Below, piece by piece: positions 46,905 through 57,203 of a DNA stretch of 64,000 nucleotides. The translations under genes and the position numbers were made by a program. The notes under the pieces are model-generated. The model did no database searches. It was not told where the DNA came from and saw only the letters and a program-made list of their open reading frames with translations. Every line of letters starts with the position of its first letter. The stretch's first letter is position 1. Source of the DNA: Tachypleus tridentatus (Eukaryota > Arthropoda > Merostomata > Xiphosura > Limulidae); assembly GCF_004210375.1 (NCBI RefSeq), contig NC_134825.1, positions 68,005,558 through 68,069,557 on the forward strand, read 5' to 3'.

Positions 46905-47920
46905 TGTTATTTTTCTGGTTAGCAGTAGATTGTAAAAGTCATTTATGTTATTGGTGTTATTGTTGTTAATATTGACTAGGAAATATGGTTTGTATAATTC
47001 TGTGTTATTTGTTACATAATTATTTACTGTATTGAAAAAATAGGTGTTCACGTCTGGGTCGTTGTGTTTTGAAAGTGTTTTGTAGTTGTTGTCTGAAAGC
47101 TTCTGGGTTTTCTTTGTTGGTGTGTGCTAATGTGTTATTTTGTTCTTATGTTGGGTATTTTCTTGTTGTGGCTTCTTTAGTGAGTCTTTTTTAGGTGCGA
47201 CCAAAGCTCTCTAGGGTCGGTTTTTCCATTTAGTTTGCAGCAGAAATTGTCCCATTTTTCTTGTTTTAACAATTTAATTTCTGCTCTGATTTTATTTCTG
47301 ATACTGTTTAGTTGTGTTTTGATTTCTTTATCTCTTGTTGCCATGAACTATCTTCTTAATTGTCTTCGTTGTTTTATGAGTGTTATTAGTTGTTTGTTTG
47401 ATTTCCATGCGTTATTTGTAGCTATTTGCTGCTTTTAGTAGGCACTTCGTGATTATTTGACTACAGCTATCAAATTCTACTTTGTTGTTGGCTGTATGCT
47501 CAACATTTTCTGGTAATATGTTGTCTAATTCTTACTCACATTTTTGCCAATTAGCTTCTTTCTAGTCGAATTTGTCTTCTTTAAAGGTTATATTTTTATG
47601 GGGGGGGGCGAGATCGAAAGTACACCATATTGGTAGAAGAACACTGTCAACATCTTTTCCCACGTTAAAATTTAATAACTTTTTTTTTAATATTAAAGAT
47701 GTCACTTGTATTTGTAGCATGCGTGGTATGCGTAGGTTCACTGTCCTTTATTGGGGCGATGCTATTTCATCAATGAATTGCAATAGGTGTCCTCCATTTG
47801 TGTTTGTGGATTTATGCCAAAGTTTTTACGTTTACTATTTAGATCACCTATTACAATTATATTTTGGTTGTGGGAAAGATGTTGTGGAATAGGTTTATGT
47901 CAATACATTTGGTTGGTGAT
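46905..47920 (-). mobile_element. Jockey-like LINE fragment, extra copy
   Basis: Same kind of fragment as 14825-15757 but more diverged and longer inside, since it keeps the ttggctgtatgctcaacatt part lost elsewhere. Minus-strand frames include NNYVTNNTELYKPYFLVNIN at 46773-47051. The match to 33790-34748 on the far side of the extra segment suggests the pair mediated the expansion. Confidence 0.84.
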
Positions 47921-48228
47921 ATATCTACTATAAAATACTTAAATTAATATAAATCCCTAGTTTGACTTTACCAAAATTGATAAACGCTGTATATATGGAG
48001 TGAAAATAGAAATTTTTTGTTCGAAAACATAATGTAGACACCACTTCCAGCCTTGTTTCTTTACTTTCTTAGAACCCCTAGTTTTTGGCTGGAAAATATA
48101 ATATTTACATTTGGATTCAACGTTTTTCTGCATTCTTTTAATGGTCCCTATTCCTCCTTTTCCAATTAACAGTTTTTACTGATCTTGTTCCAAAATGTAT
48201 CTGACACTGATCTCGTTGTTTAGAATTG

Positions 48229-48498
48229 CTTGTTTGTTTCGAATTTCTCGCAAACTACATGAGGGCTATCTGCGGTAGCCGTCTCTAATTTAGCAGTGTA
48301 AGACTAGAGGGAAGTTCAGCTTGTCATCACCAACCACCGACAACTTTAGGCTACTCTTTTACCAACGAATAATGGGATTGATTTATCACATCATAACGGT
48401 CCCGCCACTGAAAGGGCGAACATGTGTGGTGTAACGGGGATTCGAACCCCTGACCCTCAGATTACGATTCGACTGCTTCAACAATTGACCACGTCTCG
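48229..48498 (-). mobile_element. SINE-1, block 2 copy
   Basis: Counterpart of 16067-16337, with caccgacaactttaggc showing a small loss. Confidence 0.88.
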
Positions 48499-49255
48499 GA
48501 AAGCGTTCTGCTTCAAGAACGAATAAAACAAGAATTAAGAGTAGCCAATTGGTTTTTTTATTTATTGCTTTTCAAATTTATATATTTTATGGTGTTACAG
48601 CCTTCAAAGTACATAATTATGCTCGTGATTTATGGCACGAGCACCTTTTTTTACTGACGTCACAACAGTACAAATTGCAACGGTAAGCGTCCTTTATGTG
48701 ACATTTTAAATTCTAATGACTGGCCCGGAAGACAACACATTAGTGTAGAGTTGTGCGAATGGGTTATTCCTTCAGGTGACTCCTTCAGGCGGTCTTTGGT
48801 TTCTGTTCGTGGAGTTTGTCGTGTCATCTTGCACGTGCGTCGCCGGAATAAACGTTTTCGGCAAGAAAAAAAGTCGGTGGTAAAATTCCTAAGAAATGAA
48901 TTATCTTTATAGACATTCCGATCTGAGAGCGGTAATTTTTAATGAAGAAATATTTTTAGAACTATAACGACCATATTTAATAAAAGTGATATTCTGTAAT
49001 GGTAAGTAAATCTAGTATATTGATATCATTGTGATATCATTTTTCACTTAATTTTGTTACTATTACGAAGCAGAAGAATAACACGGAAAAAGTTTTAGTT
49101 ATTTGTTGAAGTAAACTGATTAAGGTATAATTATATCAATAGTTTTATTGATAATCTGAAACACCTTCTGAACGCATAAACTTTTTAATCGATTTAGATA
49201 CTTTTAAACTTTGATGTTTCGTAAGTAAGGGTAGCCTGATAAACGAGAGACGGAG

Positions 49256-49375
49256 TTTGCATTTTCTTATTACAAAGCCACATCGGACTCTCTGCTGAAC
49301 CTACTGAGGTGAATCGAACCCCTGACTTTATCTTTGTAAGTCCGTAGACATACCGTTGTATTAGCGGGGGAAGTG
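49256..49375 (-). mobile_element. SINE-2, block 2 copy
   Basis: Counterpart of 17011-17129. Confidence 0.84.
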
Positions 49376-49404
49376 AAAGAAGGAATCAACTATAAAATTT
49401 TAAC

Positions 49405-49674
49405 AGTTTGAATTATATATCTATCACGTTATAACTGCCCCAATGTTAAAAGGGCGAGCATATTTGGTGTAACGGGGATTCGAACCTGCGACCCCGAAGG
49501 CCCCCAGTGGCTCGGCGGTATGTCTGCGGACTTACAACGCTAAAATATGGGTTTCGATATCCGTGGTGGGCAGAACACAGATTGCCCATTGTGTAGCTTT
49601 GTGCTTAATTCAAAAGAACAAGAACAAGAACAACAGCGATCCTGAGATTAAGAATTGAGTGTTTTAACTGGTCA
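49405..49674 (-). mobile_element. SINE-1 fragment split by SINE-3, block 2 copy
   Basis: Counterpart of 17170-17432; the insert lies at 49495-49635. Confidence 0.79.
49495..49635 (+). mobile_element. SINE-3 inserted in SINE-1, block 2 copy
   Basis: Left target repeat gcgaccc at 49488-49494; the right one has drifted to gcgatcc at 49636-49642. Otherwise as 17250-17393, with one AAC unit fewer in the tail. Confidence 0.9.
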
Positions 49675-50020
49675 AATGAGTCTGAGATTACCAGTGAAAA
49701 ATAGCAGCTGAATTAATTATAAATTTATAATTTACTTTGAGGCTGCTAATTTAAAAAACCGGTAATTGATTTCTGTACTTTTAACCTTCTTCCCTGTGTT
49801 TGACAAATATTTTGGGCCCTCATTAGCGGCTGGATTGCATTATTTATGAAGAATGAACTAATGATATGGAAAAAAGTAGTGGTTATGAGTTCACTCTGTT
49901 CTGCTTAATAGTGCCTGATCAAACAAAAATATATTAAGTTAAAGGATGCAGGTCTTTATAGCAATTTCTTTATTTGTGTTTATTTAGATTAATATAAAAT
50001 ATCGCTTGAAGGTTTGTTTA
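49675..50020. other. AT-rich spacer, block 2 copy
   Basis: Matches 17433-17775. Nothing recognised. Confidence 0.55.
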
Positions 50021-50432
50021 TTTATATAAGTAAGATAGTGCATTAGTTAAAATTATTTTAAATACTGATGTTGTATTATGAGCTTCAAAATATCGATAGA
50101 TGCAGTGAACTGAAATAGCTTTCCATGTTTTTGAATTTTACATTAAAATGTAACGAAACAGAGTTTATAGACAAAGTTCTACTTGCTTTTTTTTCCGTTT
50201 CGGAAGTTATCTTCCAGTTGTTTATATCTCTTGAAACAATAAGATGTTAAATATTCACAACTTTGTCCAAGATGTTTGTTTGTTTGTATACTGTTAAATA
50301 TTAATGTCATTGTTTACATGTATGGGGTAGTTACTAAGTAAATGTCCAAGCAGTAACAGAGAAGATAGATGTGACCGGATAAATATACACGAGTTGTTTT
50401 TCTGGTCTATATAAGTTGTTATGAGAATCTGT
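50021..50432. other. AT-rich spacer, block 3 copy
   Basis: Matches 1-405, with an 8-base gtttgttt expansion near 50277. Nothing recognised. Confidence 0.55.
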
Positions 50433-50526
50433 GCCTCCCGCTAGTACCCCGGTAAGTCTCCGGATTCACAACGGTGGGCTCGGCAGATAGTCCGATGTGG
50501 TTTTACTATAAGAAGAACACACACAT
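50433..50526 (+). mobile_element. SINE-2 fragment, block 3 copy
   Basis: Counterpart of 406-497. Confidence 0.73.
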
Positions 50527-50634
50527 ATCTGTTTGGTATAAAAGAGTTTGTTTTTGGTATAATCTTTTGTGAAATAATTTAAAGCTTCGTTCATACAATT
50601 TATCTGTGCTTGGTGTGGATGGAGTCCACACGCG

Positions 50635-51603
50635 CCAGAAATTATAGATCGTCAAATTGTTCGACTGTTCAAAAATGGTATGAAGCAAACTGAAATTTTC
50701 AGAACACCTCAGTGTACTGTTTCCAGAATCCTAGAACGTCTCGGATTACAGGAAACGCTGTTTCAAAAAAGTATAGTGGTAAACGTCGGAAATTGTTACC
50801 TGAGATTATCGTATTTTGGTCATTTTAACACATCAAGGTTAAAAGAAGTCTTGCAACCCATTAAGATAGGAATGGCATGAACACGTTTATTACAGGGTAT
50901 TCAAAACAACTTGGATAGGAAGCCGACTAAACAAGATTATTTTGCAAGAACGGTTGTCTGAAAACCGATATTAACCAGAATTCACAGCTCTCGCCGTGCT
51001 ACTTAGCCAAAACAGCATGCCAACTTACTGTTATGACACTGGCGACATGCCAACTTACAGTTATCACACTGGTGACATGTCATCTTTTCAGAAGAGTCTT
51101 GTTTGTGGCTTGTTAAAGCTGGTGGTAGGATTCGTGTTCATTGTTTGCCTGGAAAACAAATGTGGGTAGACTGTTTCCTAAGGGATGTAACGCATAACAT
51201 GTTTGAGCAGTTATTGATTATGGGAGATAAACCACTCTTCATATCTTCCGGAGAAACACCAATGGTGCCTTCTAAAGGCATAATGTGAAGACAATATTTC
51301 TGCCATATGCTAGGGAAAGGTTTAGCAATAATTTGTGATCCAGGATGACAATGCCAATGCCCACACTGCTTGTACTGTACAGGATTATCTCGACTGGAAG
51401 AACGTAACAATAATGGCATGGCCATCAAAGTCTCCAGGTTGTAATTTCATTGACAACTGCTGGGCAGAACTGAGCCTTAAAATTTCTAACCACAACCAGC
51501 TACTGTAGCTGAGTTACACCACTTTCTAGTGACAAATTGGGATGAAATCACAGTGGTTTATATCAATAACCTCATCGACAGCATGCCACGTCATCTTTGG
51601 AGG
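50635..51603 (+). pseudogene. Tc1-like transposase relic, copy 3
   Basis: Counterpart of 607-1575. Here the residue before AELSLKISNH reads as Trp (tgctgggcagaactg) where copies 1 and 2 have a stop, so this copy is slightly closer to the ancestral gene in that block. Still broken elsewhere. Confidence 0.8.
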
Positions 51604-52517
51604 TGAGTAGAATAAGAGGAGGACCAAGTACTTTATGTTAAATATGAACTGATATAAGATTATAAACGCTCTTGATAATAACTTGATATTTTATTTTGTT
51701 TTGGTAAGGCTTTGTTTTGATAGGTAAAGTTCTGAATTACACATCTTTCTGCAGGACTAGAACTTGTCTCATTATACAGATTATATATTTAGATGTTTAA
51801 TACAATGTTTCTCAGCTTGACATATTAAGTTTATTTATATTCCATCTTAATAATAACTATCCTATTCGTTGCAAAATATATAAACATTGTGGTCAAGACT
51901 GTATTTCAAGTTTAGATTTCTGTGAAATATTTCAGAATAAAGTAACTACCAATCCCAAGATGAAATATTTTTTAGATTTATGTTTAATTATACGCAGTTC
52001 GGATAAAGTTATATTAATTTGTAATCTGAAACCTCTGGACAATTACCTACACTACTAAGAAGATGGAGAGGAAGTAGGAAAATTTTGCGTAAAACTATAC
52101 ACATGAAATTTGCGTATAACCGTTCCTAATTTGGAGTACAAAGGAATCACTTCAAAGTGATAACTCATATAAAATTAAAGGATAGCAATATGTATCCTAT
52201 ATACAGTTATAGGATATCATTATGTATGATATATACAGCTAATAAGTTGTATTTCAGTTATCTAATAATTTATAATATTGAACTGAGAGGCGTAACTTGT
52301 TTCATAACAGAGATTTTGGCATTGTTGAAGTTATAATATTAGAAATTTCGATTACACTTTTATTGTTCAGAATAATATATATCATCTATAAAAATTCATT
52401 GTCAATATGCAAAAATGCCAAGTTACGAAAAGAGTCCAACAATATAAAGTGGATATTTTAGACAGATAAGATGAGTTAGAAACAATATAGAAATTTTTTT
52501 GTACTTGTGTAATGTTA
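51604..52517. other. AT-rich spacer, block 3 copy
   Basis: Matches 1576-2535 but lacks about 25 bp after ctttctgcagg at 51755. Nothing recognised. Confidence 0.55.
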
Positions 52518-52718
52518 GTAGTGTTAAACTAGAGGGAAGGCAACGAGTTATCACCAACAACCGTCAACTCTTTGGCTACTCCCTAACCAATGAAGAGTGG
52601 AATTGACCGTAACCTTAATACACTCCACGGCTGAAAGGGCGAGCGTGTTTGGTGTATTGGGTATTCGAACTCGTGACCCTCAGATTACGATTTGACTGCC
52701 TTAGCCACCTGACCACGT
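52518..52718 (-). mobile_element. SINE-1, truncated, block 3 copy
   Basis: Counterpart of 2536-2737. Confidence 0.82.
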
Positions 52719-53020
52719 CTGTAAAAGCGTTCTGCTTCAATGGTAAATACAACCAACATTGTTATTCAAAAAATTAAGCTGAGTTTTCTCTGCTCCTATT
52801 AATTTTGTACGGCTTGTGGAAATCAATATTTCCAAAACTACTTGAAGAATAATCCTGTTTTGGATATATCTATTATAAAATTCTTGAATTAATATAAATC
52901 TCTAGTTTGACTTCATTAAAATCGATAAATGCTGTAGACATGGAGGACAAACAGAATTTTTTTTTCGAAAACATAATGTAGACACTACTTCCAACCCTGT
53001 TTTTTTACTTTCTGTGAGCC
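52518..53020. repeat. T-unit 9, deleted: head joined to tail
   Basis: The SINE-1 head (52518-52718) runs to taaatacaacca at 52752 and joins acattgttattcaaaaaatt of the tail. The spacer, the Penelope mini-insertion site, SINE-3 and the tRNA-Thr are missing. About 1.66 kb is lost compared with T-unit 1. Confidence 0.88.
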
Positions 53021-53330
53021 CCTAGATTTGGGCTGGAAATTATATGTGCATATGGATTGAACGTTTGGGTATATATGTATGTGTACCCAGGAAGGTCAGT
53101 TGCACCGGACCTCTTCCTCTTTTTTTTTTCCTTGTTAGAGTGAAATGTTTAGTATATTAAAAATTATTAAATGAGGATTAGAGTAACCCATATTTACTCA
53201 GACCCCCTTCGGGGTAATGTCCATGTATTTTGGACTATCAGTTCCTTCACTAATGTCTCGCTCATAGGTGGCATGGTTTTATTATAGTATTTATTATTAT
53301 TATTATGTATGTATATATATATTATTTTTG

Positions 53331-53457
53331 CTTCCCTCCCGCTAGTATAGCGGTGTGTCTTCGGATTTAAACAAAACCGCTAAAACCAGGGATTCGATTT
53401 CCCTTGATCGGCTAAGCAGATAGCCCCTTGTGGCTTTGTGATAAGAAAACACACATA
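53331..53457 (+). mobile_element. SINE-2, block 3 copy
   Basis: Counterpart of 4998-5122; the C run is replaced by cttccctcc. Confidence 0.85.
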
Positions 53458-53576
53458 CTTGTTTTATTTTTATTTATTTATTTTCATTATTTCTTTATTT
53501 TTAAAATAATTTTATGTTAATAATCTATTTTGTCAAATAATCGGGGAGAGGTGTTTAGGACTATCTTTATCACATA

Positions 53577-54469
53577 CGAAAGCTGTTCAAAAAATACTCG
53601 GACTGACGTCATAAAACAAAATGTACTTTATTTAAAAGTTACAGGTCTGGGACCCCTTCAAGGTACTCTCCTCCCCAACGCACACACTTATCCCAACGGT
53701 GTTTCCACTTGTTGAAACAGTCCTGGTACGCTTCTTTTGTAATGTCCTCCAGCTCCTTCGTCGCATTTGCCTTAATCTCGGGAATCGTCTCAAATTTTCT
53801 TTCTTTCAAGGGTCTTTTGAGTTTGGGGAACAAGGAAACATTGCAAGGAGCAAGGTCAGGTGAGTAGGGGGGGGAGAACAGTGATCGAGTGTTTGGCCAA
53901 AAACGCACGAGTTCTGAGGCACAAATTTCGCAGCAACGCGGTGCATCTTCAATTTTTCGGTCAAAATCTCGTAACAAGATCCAACTGATATCCCAAACTC
54001 TTCAGCAAGCTCCCAAACAGTCAGACGTCGATTTTCCCGCACCAGGGTGTCGACGTGTGGGTCGTCAATTGACGTGGAAGGACGTCCAGGACGCTCATCA
54101 TCTTCAATGGACTGTCGACCATCCTTAAAACGTTCATGCCACTTGAAACATGCCGTACGCTTCATAGCAACATCACCGTAAGCCGTGTTAAGCATAGCAA
54201 AAGTTTCAGTCGCAGATTTTCCAAGTTTAACACAAATTTTCACAGCAAGTCGTTGCTCCTTCAGCTCATTCATTCTGAAATCCGCCAAACGAAAAAATCG
54301 CACTTCACTTAAAACCGCGTAGCTAATACACAAATGAAGATATCTGCAATCGGGAAATGGCGTCGTAATCAGCTGTTCTGTGCAAACCTAGCGACAGCAT
54401 GTGGATTCCACTGGAACCAACTGGAGCCGCGCAATTCAAACAGTCCGCGTATTTTTTGAACAGACCTCG
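53577..54469 (-). mobile_element. Deleted mariner, block 3 copy
   Basis: 893 bp with TA at both ends. It has the longest N-terminal frame of the three (53806-54333): MNELKEQRLAVKICVKLGKS, then GDVAMKRTACFKWHERFKDG and SIDDPHVDTLVRENRRLTVW. Six bases (two codons, KIN in block 1) are missing near 54048. The central catalytic part is absent as in the other copies. Confidence 0.91.
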
Positions 54470-54967
54470 TATGCAATACCTATCGAGTTCGCACAATAGT
54501 TCACTTTTTCTCCAAATTTTACCGAAATATTTTATTTTACTAGGTAGGATCTATCTACTATTGTTTGTGTATTTGAATATTTATGCATAAACTTTGAAGT
54601 GGTTTTGGGTACTATATATGCTGTCCTAAGTAGTATATTTTATAATGACTCCAGTTTGGCTGATTGGTCGATAACTGTTTGGTTTATTGGCTGGTATACC
54701 TTCTTTATGAAACATGAATGTATAAGCTTACTTCCCAGAGTAACCATGGTAAAAGGATAAATGAAAAATTGCTTATAGATGATCAAATAATTTCAAAGTG
54801 CCTTTTTTGAAGATAATTGTTTGTTTGCCGTCAGTTTCTGGTGATTTGTTTTTGGTATTCTTAGCTGCTTGTTTGAGTTCTGTTAATGTAAATTTTTGGT
54901 AAACATTACATTATTATAGTCATTTATGTTATTGGTGTTATTGTAGTTAGTATTGATTGGGAAAATG

Positions 54968-55011
54968 TTGTTTTGTGTTTGTTGTTGTGTTGAATTACGC
55001 ACAAAGGTACA
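54968..55011 (-). mobile_element. SINE-3 remnant (tail only)
   Basis: Only ttgttttgtgtttgttgttg to gcacaaaggtacac of the SINE at 6643-6778 remains before the deletion junction. Confidence 0.75.
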
Positions 55012-55061
55012 CAGCAACGCGGTGCATTTTCAATTTTTCGGTCAAAATCTCGTAACAAGAT
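55012..55061 (-). repeat. 50-bp mariner patch at a deletion junction
   Basis: Fifty bases match 53931-53980, inside the mariner of the same block, with one mismatch and in the same orientation. They sit exactly where about 570 bp of LINE and SINE are missing, followed by about 35 bp of unplaced sequence (ttacgaattgtaaaggtgag). Confidence 0.92.
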
Positions 55062-55731
55062 TTACGAATTGTAAAGGTGAGTGTCAATAAATAGGCACTC
55101 TGTGATTATTTGACTATAACTATCAACTTTTCTTTGTTGTTGGCTGTATGCTCAACATTTTCTGGTAATATGTTGTCTAATTCTTTCTGATATTCTTGGC
55201 AATTAGTTTAATTGTAGTTGAATTTGTCTTGTTTAAAGGTTACATCTTTATGGGGATCGAGATCGAAGGTACACCATATTGGAAGAAGATCACTGTCAAC
55301 ATCTTTTCTCACATTAAATTTAATAACTTTTGTTTGATATTAAAGAATGTGAGGCAGAAGTCTAAGATATCTCTTGTATTTATAGCGTACGTAGTATGCG
55401 TAGGTGTACTGTCGTTTATTACGGCTATATTATTTTCATCAATGAATTGCAATAGATGTCTTCCGTTTGTGTTGGTGGATTTACGTCCAAAGTTTTTATA
55501 TTCACCATTCAGATCACCTATTACAATTTTATATGGTTGTGGGAAAAGATATTGTGGAATAGGTTTATGTCAATACATTTGGTTGGTGAACAATAAATAC
55601 CTGCTTCTGTTATAATTGAATGGTTATCTAGCAGGATATCAATCAGTGATAATGAGAAATCCCACTTGTAGAAAAAAATATACATGTAAAAACGGCTGGT
55701 TTGGGTTGTAAAAATTTTTATGTAGAGGAGT

Positions 55732-55771
55732 GAACAACGTTTCGACCTACTTCGGTGATGGTCAGGTTCAC
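55732..55771 (-). ncRNA. Hammerhead-like motif, block 3 Penelope
   Basis: Same as 7904-7943, with the core again reading CATCACC. Confidence 0.42.
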
Positions 55772-55917
55772 AAAGAAAGAAGGAGGTAACTGACCGATAG
55801 CTGACTATGTGTTTGAAGAGGGATGTTTAACTGAGTTTAGGAATGTAGAGGGCGTGCTTAGATGTTTGATTATATTTATTAATATGCGTATAAAGGTGTT
55901 TCTTTGTATTGGTTTAT

Positions 55918-56155
55918 TTAGGGTTTGAGTTGTTGTGTAAGCAAGGCTTCTTTAATTCTGCGTTTGTTTATGTTTGTTTCTTTATTTAGTAATTGGGTGT
56001 TTTGTATGGTTAAGTTGTGTTTATTTGAGTTGCAGTGTTCGAAAACGTGTGAAGGTGACTTTTTTTGTGTTCTTTGAATCTGGTTTCCATTTTCCTGCTT
56101 GTTTCACCAATACAGAAGTCGTGGCAGTTATCACATTGTATTTTATAAACAATGT
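55918..56155 (-). pseudogene. GIY-YIG domain, block 3 Penelope
   Basis: Matches 8089-8330. The reading frame is disturbed by a longer T run near 56060. Confidence 0.82.
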
Positions 56156-56564
56156 TGGTGTGGTGTTTTTCAGTGTAATATTTACATAGTATATACGTCA
56201 GTTTTGTGCCTAGTTTTTAAATAAATTTGGTATTAACTGAAATGTCATATTTTGTTCCTAGATTTTGCCAAATATTGGTTATTTTTCTGCTGATGTCGAG
56301 AATATATTGTATGCAGCAGTATATGGTTTCGTGATTTTTTAATTCGTGGGATATATTTGCTTTTGTTAGTTGATTTTGCTTTATGTCTAGGTGTGTGCAT
56401 ATAATGTTTTCTACGGTTTATGGAGAAAACTTATTTATGTTGATGAAGTATTGTTTCATGTTGTCTAATTCGTCGTTAATTTTATCTGGTGAACATAGTT
56501 TTATGGCTGTGTTTATTTGGTTTCTTAGTATGCTAAGTGTTTGTTTCGTTTCATGTGCTGAGTC

Positions 56565-57203
56565 CTAAGGAATGTATAGTCCAGTATGGGTGATTTTTCG
56601 GTGGACTTCTGTTTTAAATTGTGTATCGGTTCTTGTAATTTTAAGGTTGAGAAATAATATGTGATTGTTTTCTTCCTGTTCACACGTGAAGTTAATGTTG
56701 GGATGTACAGAGTTAATGCGATTGAAAAAATTGAGTGTGTTTTCTGTAGATATGAATCCCACAATCGTGTCGTCTACGTATCTGTACCAGTATAGTGGTG
56801 AATGTATTGCTATGTTAATTGCTTGTGTTTCAACTTGTGTGATAAACATATTGGCTAGAACTGGTGATACTGGGTTGCCCAAGCTTAGACCACTTGTTTA
56901 GATGTAGTTGTGGTTGTTGAACATTAAGTTTGTCTTCATCGTGGTGAATTCTATGAGGGTTCCTAATTGGTCACTGGGAATGTCTATTGATGGATTAGGG
57001 TTTTGGATATAGAGTTCTAAGGCTATAACAGAGAGGGATATAACATTGAAACTGGCCATTAAATCTTTATGATTAAGTTGATATAGGTTAGATTTCAAAT
57101 TTAAAGAGTCTTTGATGAATGATCTGGCTGATGTTACATGTTTGGAGAAGGCCCATGCCATGTATTTATTAAGACTGTAATTTAACGATTCATAAGTGAA
57201 CAT
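56565..57203 (-). pseudogene. Penelope reverse transcriptase, block 3
   Basis: MGNPVSPVLANMF, YWYRYVDDTIVGF and HPNINFTCEQEENNHILFLN at 56565-56882; the upstream palm part lies at 56898-57203. Confidence 0.87.

Larger units (their letters stand above)
47921..49404. repeat. T-unit 3, block 2 copy
   Basis: Matches 15758-17164, with an additional 60-70 bp around 48800-48890 (gtgtcatcttgcacgtgcgt) that copy 1 lacks at 16650. No tRNA. Confidence 0.82.
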
